The notes beneath the pieces were generated by a model. The model did no database searches and was not told the origin of the DNA. It saw only the letters and a program-made list of their open reading frames with translations. A program made the position numbers and the translations under genes. Positions 53,198 through 64,000 of a stretch of 64,000 nt of DNA are shown one piece after another. Origin of the DNA: Naematelia aurantialba (taxonomy: Eukaryota; Basidiomycota; Tremellomycetes; Tremellales; Naemateliaceae); contig JAKFAO010000006.1 of NCBI GenBank assembly GCA_021527695.1, positions 868,001 through 932,000 on the forward strand. The letters run 5' to 3'. Each line of letters opens with the position of its first letter. Position 1 is the first letter of the stretch.

Positions 53198-56025
53198 ATG
53201 ACCTCGCTCAACTATCCACCACCAGCTACAGCATCGCCGAACCCACAGGCGCCAGCATTCCGACCTTCACCTGCGCGTGCAACGACGCTCTCCACCCCCG
53301 TCTTCAACTATAAAACTCGCGCCGCGTCTCAACCTGCCGGAGAGCGCATTCCAGCTCCAGGCTCGAATCCTGATTCAGGCAGGCAGAGCCCCAGCGCCAA
53401 TGGCGCCGGCGCATACGGTGTCATCGGCGGAGCGAGAACACCAGGAAGATTTGGGAACGCGCTCGCCACGGGCGGCACAACCACGCGAGCCAACAGCTTT
53501 TCGGGCGAATTGAGAGAGCCACGGGTGAGCACGCAAACAACATCCGTCTCAAAGACGAATAGCTAACACACTTAGAATACATCCTTGAGCCGGACTCTGT
53601 CTTCCCATCCAGAAGAGATTCCCTCGAGATCGCAATCAACCTCGCCGTTCCCGACCTTTTCACCCAACTCGAGCCCCTCGACGAGCCCAGCTACGCACAT
53701 GCAGCAACCGCTTCCTCATGCCCACTCGCCTCCCAAGGCCGGCGCGAATGTATCCCGTTCGCGCTCGCAGTCTCTGGCCACAGGCGTACGACCCGTGCCT
53801 GATCGATTCATGATGCCCATGTCGACGCTCGTGAACACCGGCGCTTTCCCCCGCTTCGAACCAGGCTGGTCCACTTCGCCTCAGGAAGCTTCCAACATGA
53901 GCCCGTTCACCCGTGGCCTTCCTCAATTAGCTGCTCAAGGCGGCAAGTTGCCCTCCGCTCACGATATATTGCTGGCGAGGAATGCATGGGGTTCGAGCGC
54001 CCCAGAGCGAAACCCAACTGCAGCTTTGTCGTCCTCAGTCCACAAGGCGTTGGGAGGTACGCAACAGCCTGCCTTCACCGCTGTAGGCGGATTTGGCGAG
54101 ACGGGAAACGGTAATCGTTCGGGAACATCATCGCGACGTCATTCTGTGTCTGTTGTCGGCGGTCCAGGAGGCCGGCGAGACTATGGCTTTGGAGATGGGC
54201 AAGGCATGTCGGTGCTCTCCCCGCCCGGACGAGGCCTCGGGCCGCTGGCATTCACCGATGCTGAGCTTCTACCCCAAAAGCTCGAGAACGCATTGAGTCT
54301 CGAAATCGATCAATCACGAAGACGAGGTGTGGAGATAGAGGTACAGCCCCGCAATCCTCAGCCTCGGCCCATCCCCATTGCATCTAGCGCACCAAGATAC
54401 GACCCCCTCGAGGACGAGACCAGGTACCAACGCGGAAACACCTTACCTCGAGGGCGTGGACTTTCGGGGGCGGAACCCATGCCCATCTACGGCTCAAGTC
54501 CTATACGCGGTCGGCCGGAACAGATTGGACTGTCGACTGACCGAGCTCCCAGTGGAGAAAGCAAAGATGGGAGTCAGAAAAGTCGATTCAGCTTTGAGAA
54601 CCCTTCTCCTGTGTCGAGAAACGGGCCGATTCCCGTCTTCGAAAGTCCACTGCGCGGCCGCGAAGTCCAGCCACCTGGGTTTGTAGGGCGGCAAGGCGGA
54701 CCAGGTGGACCAGGCGGACCCGGCGGACCCGGACCGATTGGTAGCCCGCCGAATTTCGACCCTCGGATCCCGCCATTCGCTCCGTTCCAGCAGGGCATGT
54801 ATGCTAGACCGCCTGGCGGTTTCCCAGCTGGATCAATGGGTCCTCCCAGCCCCACCGCTCACTTCAACCGACCACCCTACAGCGGCTACTATGGTGGCGG
54901 GCAACGGCCACCATCATTCACTCCTGCGCCAATGTATGGAGCTCCTGCAATTGGCCAGACCCCATTCCCTCCGTCAAACTACCCGCCTGCTCCGACCTCT
55001 CCTGTCATGCCGACCTCTCCAGGACCGTCTTTCTCGTCTCTATCATTGTCGGATCTCGGAAAGGGTGTGCCCCTCGCCAGTTTGCCACCCACAACGCCGC
55101 TCTACATCGTCGCCTTCAAAGCCGGTCGTCGAGACGTGTATTATTGCCCGGATCCTACACTTCTGATCTCGAACGGCGACTGCGTCATCGTCGAGGCCGA
55201 CCGGGGCTCGGACCTCGGCGCAGTCATCTACGACCAGCTTACCCCAATGGATGTGCGCGAGTGGCAGGAGAAGCAGGCGACCGCGGCATTGCTTAGCGGA
55301 GCGAGCCAGCACCAGCCGCCAGGCATGGCGCAGGCTACCGCACAGATCCCAGCCAAACCTCGTGTTCCAATGAACGGCGGCGAACTGGCCGGAGCGGATC
55401 TGTCAACGCTGCTCAGCGGAGTCGGGCCCGGTGGTCAGCCAGATCTTGGCGGCACGACGGTGAGGGGTCCGCTGGCGAGGGAAGTCATGCCGAAGCGGAT
55501 TTTTGCGAAGAGTAGCCAGGGACCAGAAGAGCAAGCGTACGTGTCTCTTGTCCAGTCACTGTGTCACTGTGAAAAAGCTGATTGATGATCACAGGCGAAT
55601 GATGGAGAAGCTGAAGGATGAGTATGAAGCGATGATGATTTGTCGGGAGAAGGTTGCACAAAGGGGCCTGCCTATGCAGATCGTCGATGCAGAGTACCAA
55701 TGGTGCGTGGACAGGCATCGTCGCTTGTATTACTGGATTCACTCTGTCACGAGGTCTGCGTGTGAACGAAGGCTTATGGGCTGGGCTGTAGGGATCGACG
55801 CAAACTCACATTTTACTTCAAGGCGGACAAGAGGGTCGATTTTAGGGACTTGACGAAAGAGAACTTTAGAGTTTTCAAGTCGAGGATCTGGATGAGCATG
55901 GTTCCCAAGGATGGTGAGTAGTCTCCTAGAACAATCTGTTCGTCGCAGAGGCTGATGGGAGCAGATCCCCGGTCTTGACCCCGCAAGCTCCTCCAAGGCG
56001 GATGAGGGATGGGAGAATGAATTGA
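53198..56025 (+). CDS. PSP1 C-terminal domain protein
   Basis: Model: 53198..53524, 53576..55536, 55595..55702, 55792..55913, 55949..56025; 864 aa. The PSP1 domain occurs in yeast Psp1 (a high-copy suppressor of DNA polymerase alpha mutants, P-body/stress granule associated) and in bacterial RicT/YaaT. The first ~600 residues are disordered, rich in Pro, Ser and Gly, with a collagen-like G-G-P-G-G-P-G-G-P-G run near aa 490. The domain begins around aa 615 with L-Y-I-V-A-F-K-A-G-R-R-D-V-Y-Y-C, then G-D-C-V-I-V-E-A-D-R-G-S-D-L-G and, after two introns, M-Q-I-V-D-A-E-Y-Q-W-D-R-R-K-L-T-F-Y-F. It ends F-R-D-L-T-K-E-N-F-R-V-F-K-S-R-I-W. The small last exon gives a 25-residue basic tail. Confidence 0.88.
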
Positions 56026-56887
56026 TGGTCGTCGGAAGATGTCAAGATGTGGATGAGTGGGGAGAGATTGATTGATGATTGTCGGAAGACGTCGGGAGCA
56101 CGGCGCGAGATTTCAGGAAAGACAAGGAATTGCTGAGGGCGAGTCAGAGGGCTGTCGGGGGAAGGAAGCAGAGACCTTGTGGGCCCTTCAAACGACACGA
56201 CCGAGACCTTGGATGAAGAGCGTGCAGGGTCGCATGTTGAGGGTGTGGAGAAGATCAAGACGTTTTGGGAAAGGAGAATAATGGGGGTTAGTGTGGCGGG
56301 ACGCGCGAGGTATCCGAAACGAGCGACACGACCATTCCGCGATATACCCGATCGTTGATTCCACCGGGCATCATGGTATCATGGTCACGAGAGCAATCGA
56401 ACGACATCCACGCGAGGGCCAGTGCTGGAGGTTTGGATCCTCGGGGACTGACTAGTGTGGAGACGACGGAGATGGATGGTGGAGTGGTGGAGGATGGGAC
56501 GGACGAGGGAGAAACGGAGGGACGGAGGAGAGGAGGAGAGGAGGAGAGGAGGGGAGAAGAAGGCATGGAAGAGTTCTCGAATCAGTGTACGATAGTGTAA
56601 AGGCGTGAAGACTACCTCTGGCATCCTGGAGACGGATAAAGCAAAGTACAGACAGACAGCCAGTCGATTGCGTAATGCCTAATGCCAATGCGTAATGTGC
56701 GTATGCAGTGTACCACTACCTCGGCCACATGTTTTTGGGTAATACGTTGCTGTGCTATACACTGCTGCGCTTGGTGTTTGCCAGCGGTGCCGGAGTGATG
56801 CACGATGGGATGATGCACGATGGGATGATGCACGATGGGATGAGGCACTATTGGTGAATAGGATTGAACAAGAGTACATGCCGCTCC
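56026..56887. other. Convergent intergenic region with short repeats
   Basis: 3' flanks of the PSP1-domain gene and TRS33. Three-plus perfect copies of gatgcacgatgggat lie at about 56799-56845, and an agg/gag purine run at 56525-56560. No gene seen. Confidence 0.5.
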
Positions 56888-58498
56888 TTACGATCCGACG
56901 ACCGCGCCGGTGCCTGTGCCAGCGATGCCTAACCCCGTACTAGCTCTCAATGCCTGCGCCGGTGCTGGTCTCTCTTGACTGATGCTCTGGTTCGGGTTCT
57001 GATTCTGATTCTGGCTTTGAGTCTGGTTCTGGTTCTGGGTATGAGTCTGGATTTGAGTTGGGGTCTGGCTTTGAGTCTGGGTTTGCGTTGGCGTCTGGGT
57101 CTGGGTATGAGGCTGCGTCTGGCCAGGCGTCGACATGCTGGGAGTACCGGCTCCCGAGGCACCGTGCTTGATGGTGCGGATCTGGAACGTACCTGCGACC
57201 CACAGTCAGTTCGTTCCTTGCTTAGTATATGGGCTGGTATAGCTGGTATGGCTGGTATGACTGGTATGGCTGGTAGGGCTGGTAGGGCTGGTAGGGCTGG
57301 TAGGGCTGGTAGGGCTGGTATGACTAGGTCAGAGCACTGACATTGTGGTAGCCCCGATGACTCGGCGGTGACGGTCGTGGGCATGCCGAGGCGCGTTAGG
57401 GCGCCTTGGATTAGCGCTTGTGGGAAGACGAGGTGCTGGTCAAGTCAGCGGCGCAGGAGGTCGTTTTGGCCTGGGAGTAGGCAAGGGTAGAGACATGGAC
57501 ATGGACCTAAGTACATGTGCGACTCTAGCGAGTCTTGGTAGACTCGTTTCAAGCGGTCCACGTACGTCGAACGACAAGGCAAGGTGTCGAGTCATACCCC
57601 ACTCACAGCTTTCGCGGCTTCGAGGTCGCCAGATGCACCTCGGTAGGACGATAACGGGATGAGCGGGGGGAATGCTTGCGATTGAAGCACGTAAACGCCC
57701 TACAGCCGTCAGTGCAATCCAACACCTTTCCGCGCCGTGCAAGTCGACATGATCCACCATCTCCCCCTGCAGTGTGACTCCAAGTAGTCCAATACCTGTC
57801 CCATGCAGTGCCAGTCTCAAGGCTTCAACACGTCTCTCATGCCGAAGTCCAAGTCTACACTCATGCGCGGCACACCAACGCACACGCTCATGGCGTATGA
57901 GGGATGTCACGCTCAAGTGATGGGCAGACGAGTGGTGGGGCCAAAATTTCGACGTACACGATGATTTGTCCGTAGATTGTCAATCTGTTTGGAGTAGATG
58001 TACAAGAACAAGTCTTTGCAGACAAACTTGATGATGTCCAGGTGCGTCGGCAATGGTGGTCGAGCGAGGGTCAATCTGTCATGTCATCAGCTCCGCTACG
58101 ACTTCCCCATTCTGTATTCATCGAGCAGCGCCCGGAAAGCCCGTGGTAAATGTGGATACCCACTTTTCCGCAATATGGCCGCCGACCATCAACCCTATCC
58201 TCTCGACCTTGCTCAGGGCTTCACCTTCGATCTCCTCGGCCGTCGCCTTCCCCTTCCCCTTCTCCAATGGAGGGAGTAGCCCCTCTGCTCGCAGTTCATC
58301 CTCCTGCGCTCGCTTGCGGCGTACGACGTGCGCCGTCGACTGCCGGAGGAGGTCGATGACGCTGGGGAGGAGGTAGGAAGGGAGTTGCGAGTCGATCAGC
58401 GTAGGTACCGGGTTGGCAAGCGCGTGGATCGGTGGGGGCACCGTTGGCGCAATCTGGATAGGCTGGGCCGACGACGAGGTCGACGGACGTGTCGACAT
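56888..58498 (-). CDS. TRS33: TRAPP complex subunit Trs33/TRAPPC6
   Basis: Model: complement(56888..57192, 57342..57435, 57607..57699, 57958..58075, 58164..58498), 314 aa. Trs33 is a core TRAPP subunit needed for Rab activation at the Golgi. Family marks are V-E-R-I-G-L-M-V-G-G-H-I-A-E-K-L-T, then L-D-I-I-K-F-V-C-K-D and K-Q-I-D-N-L-R-T-N-H-R-G-V-Y-V-L-Q, then H-L-V-F-P-Q-A-L-I-Q-G-A-L-T and T-F-Q-I-R-T-I-K. The protein is longer than usual. It has a ~35-aa proline-rich N-terminal lead, an insertion with K-G-K-G-K-A, and after the folded core a ~90-aa tail of Gln-Thr and Asn-Gln dipeptides. The donor chosen in exon 1 restores the E-K-L-T block. Divergent from UBR1 with 266 bp between starts. 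Confidence 0.9.
57236..57325. repeat. 10-bp tandem repeat in TRS33 intron
   Basis: About nine copies of gctggtaggg / gctggtatgg fill the last intron of TRS33. Confidence 0.9.
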
Positions 58499-58764
58499 GG
58501 TGTGCGTTGGCTCTACTTCGAGCTATTGTAAGAGACAGAGAGCAACAGCATGTACGAGTACCCAGACGCGAGGGAAGAGATGCGGGGTAATGCCACGTCA
58601 TGGCGTCGTGAGGGGCCGCAGGGAAAGGTGGGTAGCGTTGCCGACTGAGCTCATACCAACAACGGCCCTTGTATGCCTCGTCCCCTCTCTCCCTTCTCCT
58701 GGTCGACGTCCGCTCTCGTAGTCTTGGCTCGTCACGAACAGCATAGAGGCGCCACCGAGCAGCC

Positions 58765-61700
58765 ATGGCGTCGTCTCGCGGGGTTCTGCCCTACTCGTTC
58801 CAACCTGCTCGGGGTTCTTCGTCAGCGAACCCCAGCACGAGCCAGGACCCGCACCGCATGCTACATGACCTGCTGCATCAGTCACCATACTCGCGCGCAG
58901 GGCGCTTTGATACCCGCCCGCGCGGAGAGCTCATCAAGCAATTATACCTGTCTGTCATGAGTCGGCCAGAGTGGGCGTCGCTGTTCATGCTCGACAACGA
59001 GAAGCCCGTCAAGGCGCGGCACTGGAACGAGTGGGTCGTGCGGAACGAGAATGGCGTCGAGGAGCAATGGAGTCTTGCCGACTTTCAGCACAAGCATGAT
59101 GCGGCCAGGACCAAGGCGGGACTCGAGCCTCAGAGAAAGATCAGGCATGGGCGGACGTGCGGCCGAGTTCTGCATAGATTCGAGCGGACGTACATGTGCA
59201 AGTAAGTCCAGTCCGTAGATGGCCTAGGCAAAGCACGAGCTCATGGTCAGGACATGTGCCATTGACAGCCATTGTGTCATGTGCATTGACTGCTTCCAGG
59301 CGTCCGACCACGCCGGTCACGAGATCCTCTTCGGCCAGTCGTACTCGTTTGCAGCGGGGTGCGACTGTGGCGATATCACTGCCTGGCGGGACGACGAGCA
59401 TCTCGGCTGTGCCCACCACCCGCGCTTGCCGCTCGATGGCTCCCCACCACCATCCCCGCAGTTCGAAGAGGCGCCAGAAGCACTTTTCCGCGCATTGTAC
59501 ACCACCGCTGTCATCTGCATGGAGTTTGTGATTCAGACCTTGCAGCACTCGTCCACCCCCAACGAGCTTAGTCACCTGCCAAAGGACCAGGACGAGATGC
59601 GATCAGGCGAGGACAGCACGGGAGAACCAGTAGACCGGAGAGGCAAGGGCCCGTGGAGTGTGGTGCTGTGGGGAGACGAGAAGCATGTGGTCAAAGAGGT
59701 CACGCGGCAGATTCGGGATGCGCTAGGCTGTCCTTGGGAAATGGCGATGAGATGGGCGAGGGAGGTCGAAGAACTGGCAAGTCATCTTTTATCTTTACAG
59801 CTGCAGCAAAGGTGCTGATGTCTCTGCAGGGCCGCCGAGTCATGCTGGTGTCTCATAACCCCATTACCGCCTTCCACACTGCATCCATGTTTCAGCAAAT
59901 CGACCTCGGCGTCACCTTACGCCCCTCGATCGACACCTACCGCGAGGAGCTTGTCGCTGTGATTATCGCTTGGTTCGTCGACATGTGCGATACGAGCATC
60001 GGTGGGGACGTGGATCTCTTCAAGCGTATCCTTGCAAAAGTCCTCTTCGAGCCCCGCGTACAAGAGGGTGTCGGCCAGGGCACACCGTTATCTGCTGATC
60101 TGCGTGACCTCGAATGGGAAAAGACGAGACACGGACACGAATCCACACGACTCGACTGGCTGTTGCAGCTCGATGCCCGATTATGGAGATCGCCAAAATG
60201 GGATCTCCGGCAAATATACACTGGTTTTTACTGCTGCGACGAGGAGATTCAGAAACAGCTAGGTAAGGCGTCGATTTATCCTCGAGCTCACAGCAGTGTC
60301 TCGGTTCTCGATCAACTACGTCCGTTTGTACGAGCAATACCTCTTTCAAGAGCGCGAGATCGACCTCAACGTGATCTATTCGGTTCCGCAGCTCATTTAC
60401 GGTTCCGGCGCTGCCACGGCCTATGCGACCACCCGGCACCACCTCATGCAGACCGTTCTTGACGTCGCCCTTGCTTGGTACACCAACTCGGTCTCCGGCA
60501 ACCGCCTGATCATCCCAGTTCCCGATATCAACGCTGAAGGCCAGCCAGTCCGTATCGATACCAGCTCTCCCCCTTTCCGAGGCAAGAAGAGCGCAACTAT
60601 ATTTGGGCATGTCAGGGCCCTCTTCTGGCACAGGGAAATGCAAGAACTCGTCATGCGGTCGTCAGACCTATTCGCTAAAGCGGTCGACTTTATCAACCAC
60701 TTTGTCGGAATGCAGACGCAGAGGAGAGAGGCTGTAGAGCACATTGAATACGAGGTCGACTGGCCCCGGTCGTTTGCGCTTCTTGGGGAATTGGCGAAAT
60801 TATGTCGAGATCTCGGAGGCACAGCAAAGGTCGCCACCGCTGAACAGCTACTCCGTTCATTCGCTCTCGTGTCAAATAGGATACTGTGTGACATCATGCT
60901 CATTTCTACGACTCTTGACCCGACCAAATACGACTCGCCTCGAGAGATCGAAGTTTGCAATGTGTTGCGCTTCGGTTCGCGCTTTCAGCTCATCGACGTC
61001 AACGTTGCGCACATCACAGCCTTTTCTTTCCACCACTACCTCCATCTCTTGCTCGCCGAGTTGGTCAAGCATATGCAAAGAGCCATCGATGAGAGTGAAG
61101 GTACCACCAAGGATATGACGCTGAGCGATATCGTGGACTATTTCGTCCTTCCGGAACCGCAAGAAGCGGACGAGATTTCCCGCATGAAGCTGTTATTGAT
61201 CGAGTGGCCAATGCAGAGTACGTCCATACCATTCAATCTTTGCTGACACCAGAACATGTGGTTCTCAGTCAGATCCGGGCAGATATGTGGAAGAAGAACG
61301 GTGTTGCCATGCGGGGACAAGCTCACCATTATCGTGAGATTGGTATCCGCGAGACCACGCTCGATCAGGAATTCTTCCTCTTGCAATTTGGTCTGTGCAC
61401 TATGGACTCTTTCCAGTTCATGGTGGCGCTCATTGACCGTTTTGGTCTATCTCCTTGGTTCTGCGGCGACGTGACAGCGGAAGACATTTGGTCCGATATC
61501 GACATCGACCCCAAGAGCCGTATCAACCTCCTCGAAGATCTTTTATTGCTGATCATACACCTGGTAACAGACACTGTTACCATCAACGATTGGTCGCTCC
61601 AGCAGATTTCGAGGTATCACATCATACACCAGTTGGCCATACAGAATCTCACCTACTCCGAGTTGGTCAAAAAGCTTCCCGATCGGGCGACAGAAAAGCA

Positions 61701-64000
61701 GAGCATCGCGCCGATCCTCGCAGAAGTGGCCAACTACAAGTCTCCCACGGAAACGGTGTTCGGGCATTATTCTCTCAAACCTGAGTTATTCGCTGAAATC
61801 GACCCCTATTGGCGACATTACAGCCGGAACGATCAGAGGACTGCAACGGAGAAAGTCCTCGCTCACCTCAAGGCGGCCAACCCTGCCAATGCAAAACCCG
61901 CTTATATTCCCAAACCCCTCCAAATTCCCCCTGCCGGACGTCTGTTCTCAAATCTAGGCGATTTCCTGCACACACACGTCGTCTGCGATATCGTTCATTA
62001 TGTCCTCGCGCACTGCATGTACATCGATAATCCGGCATCGTGGCCGGGCCTCACTGCCAACAAGAACGAGGCACCGCAGTTCGACGTCTTGCTCGATCTC
62101 GCTCTTCAACTCGCCCTCCTTGCCATCCAGGCCGACTCGAATAATTTTGCACAAGCGTCTGTGGAGATCAAGGAGCACTCGAATGCCATGTCCATCTTCC
62201 AGAACCTATGGTTCATGCAGGCACACGACACATTCAAATCGTTCCGTCCAACAGTCGACTTGATCATGGACTCGATTGTCGCGCAACTACCTGCCGAAGT
62301 CACGGTCGACTACCGAGCACAATTGGAGGCAAAGCACACGCACGCCCTGTTGTCTCCTGGAGCTAACGCCGCCAAGGCCAAGGCTGCGGCTGCAGCAGAA
62401 AGGCAAAAAGCAATCATGGCGGAATTCGCAAAAAAGCAGGCGGCATTTGCAGCGGGTATGGACGACGGGGATGAACAAGACCAGGATATGACGGATGTCA
62501 CGGAGGAGGAAGAGTACGGGCAGTGCATTGTGTGCCAGGATGCGGTGGGACCAAAGGCTCCCGGGGGCATGCTGGCACTCCTTCAGCCGAGCCGCATCAT
62601 CCGCGAGGTCGTGAATGATCGGGATTGGTTCGAGGAAACGATTCTCACTCCGTCAAATCTTGACGAAGCTACGCGGTATATGCGATTTGGCATGGGTACA
62701 TCCGGAGAGCCCATCTCGACCGACGCATACCCTGCGGCAAACCATCGGTTCGGAGTGTACATGTCGGCGTGCAGCCATGTCATGCACGAGGCATGTATGG
62801 CGACGTACTTTGACGCTACGAGGTACCGACACGCCCAGCAAGTCCAGCGACATCATCCGGAGAATGCGGTGAGGTCGGAATTCCTATGTCCATTATGCAA
62901 GTCTCTTGGAAATGTGATCATCCCCCTGGACAAGACGGCGTCGCCAAGCGTCAAGCACCCATCAACTATTATCTCCGCCAAGGGCCGCTTGCCAACCTTG
63001 TCGGAGTCGATCCGACGTGTGTCCGAGGAGAGTCTACTCCGCGTCAATGACAGTGCCAGAATCTGGGATCATCACGTCGAGACTGGCGAGCTGGTGCCCT
63101 GGTTCTCTGACTGCAGCCTATCAGCACACAGCCTCGCTCCAGAAATCCGCCGAGGAGCGATGCGCCCTCAGTCACGCATGATTGATCGGGTGCGCAACCT
63201 CTTCCGACCGTTGTCTGAGCAGTCTCAACGTATCCGGAATCGCAAAACGCACATGTACTTTCCAGACGACGTGGTAGGATATACGGTGGCGGTATGTGAG
63301 CTTGCCCAGAGAGGCATGGCCAAGCAGACGGTCCTATCGGTCGCGGAGCAGATCCCAGAGATATCTGCAAAGCTCATCAAGAAGCTCATTGGGATGCTGC
63401 AACTTGAGCTGGACCTGTTTTTTGGTCCCGATTTTGACCGTACGGCCCTGCGAGTGGGATTATTCGCACGCTTCTTGCCGGATTGGTATCGCGCATCGGC
63501 ATTGCCGTCACCGCTCCTCCTGCGGAACCCACTAGGCATGGTGGTCGAGGCGGCAACCATCGCCCCAGACCTACTCCACTCTGTGATCGTCATGGCGTAC
63601 TACGCCGAGCTCACTCGAAGCATGTTGGGCCTCTCGCTCTACATCAAGCGGTGCCTTGGGGCGCGAACGCCTCCTTCAAAACGAACGACTCCACCGGAAG
63701 ACGTCCACCTTCACGAGGCACAGGCGGTATTCGGTCCCTCCAAGGCCATCATGCAGAATGTCTTGCGGCATGCTGGACCATACACCGATATCGAGAGCGT
63801 CCTGGGCTTGATCTCCCAGGACACGCTGTCGAAGATCCTCTATTCACAGACCTTGCCGTTTCTACGGCGGGCAGCTATCATTTACCGAGCGGTGGCAGGG
63901 ACGTATCCGACCACCACGCCCGACTTGGCGCCCCCCTCGGAGTGCGAGTACGACCGCCTCCTCACGCTCATGGTCATCCCGCGGCCGCGGGATGTGCTGC
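58765..64000 (+). CDS. UBR1: E3 ubiquitin ligase UBR1 (N-recognin), 5' part
   Basis: Model: 58765..59201, 59251..59776, 59830..60262, 60297..61217, 61253..>64000; about 1,688 codons, open at the window end. UBR1 recognises N-degrons and, with an E2, ubiquitinates the substrate. The UBR box (aa ~130-200) has C-G-R-V-L-H-R-F-E, Y-M-C-K-T-C-A-I-D-S-H-C-V-M-C and C-D-C-G-D. A ClpS-like domain follows near aa 295-335 (V-V-L-W-G-D-E-K-H), for hydrophobic N-degrons. The middle is helical (T-L-D-Q-E-F-F-L-L-Q-F-G-L). A Lys/Ala coiled coil precedes the RING-H2 at aa ~1196-1330 (C-I-V-C-Q-D, C-S-H-V-M-H-E-A-C, C-P-L-C-K). Intron 2 uses a gc donor (ctg|gcaagt). The C-terminal autoinhibitory domain lies beyond the window. 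Confidence 0.95.

Noticed and set aside
59803..59829. gt donor giving an 18-nt intron in UBR1
   Set aside because: Too short to be spliced; the gcaagt donor upstream keeps phase and gives a 53-nt intron.
1..64000. tRNA, rRNA or transposon genes
   Set aside because: I looked for T-loop-like sequences, terminal inverted repeats and transposase or reverse-transcriptase blocks and found none; a tRNAscan or RepeatMasker run would settle this.

Overview
The window is a gene-dense, GC-rich stretch of nuclear DNA from a fungus. Almost every gene is cut by several short GT-AG introns (mostly 45-100 nt), intergenic gaps are small, and I see no prokaryotic operon, IS element or CRISPR array. The gene content (Nbr1, Atg44, Vps62, a PSP1-domain protein, arrestin-type trafficking adaptor, FAS1 GPI protein, respiratory complex I subunit NDUFA12) and the dense introns fit a basidiomycete, probably a Tremellomycetes-type yeast. 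That placement is inference from style and content, not from a marker gene. Exon joins were worked out by hand from splice sites, reading phase and family similarity; where a join is given, the exon lengths sum to a multiple of three.

Layout. 0-9 kb: the 3' end of a Swi3/Rsc8 chromatin-remodelling subunit, SEC20 (ER SNARE, minus) divergent from NBR1 (autophagy receptor, plus), and a GNAT acetyltransferase. 9.3-20.3 kb: a minus-strand block with a Vps62-family secreted protein, then five unrecognised genes. Four of these (11.6-18.2 kb) share a short motif around W-x-x-P-[DE]-G and look like divergent tandem paralogues. 21.4-31.1 kb, all minus: ARL8, an RBM39-type splicing factor, an HDHD5/CECR5 HAD hydrolase and mitochondrial methionyl-tRNA formyltransferase. 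31.6-37.6 kb, plus: a PA-TM-RING ubiquitin ligase and an unrecognised polytopic membrane protein. 38.5-49.1 kb: ATG44 (mitofissin), cyclin L, eIF3j/HCR1, an arrestin-domain adaptor, ribosomal protein uL1/RPL10A and a putative mitochondrial ribosomal protein. 49.5-64 kb: a FAS1 GPI protein, NDUFA12, a PSP1-domain protein, TRAPP subunit TRS33 and the first ~1,690 codons of UBR1, which runs off the right end.

Themes. Several genes serve membrane traffic and protein turnover (SEC20, TRS33, ARL8, VPS62-like, arrestin, NBR1, ATG44, RING and UBR1 ligases), but they are scattered housekeeping genes, not an operon-like pathway. Structural peculiarities stand out: coding micro-exons of 6-22 nt in four genes, two GC-AG introns, and many short tandem repeats, mostly inside introns and spacers. 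The best candidates for undescribed biology are the tandem family at 11.6-18.2 kb, the polytopic membrane protein at 35.1-37.6 kb, and an acidic reading frame at 9.3-9.9 kb that has no start codon of its own.
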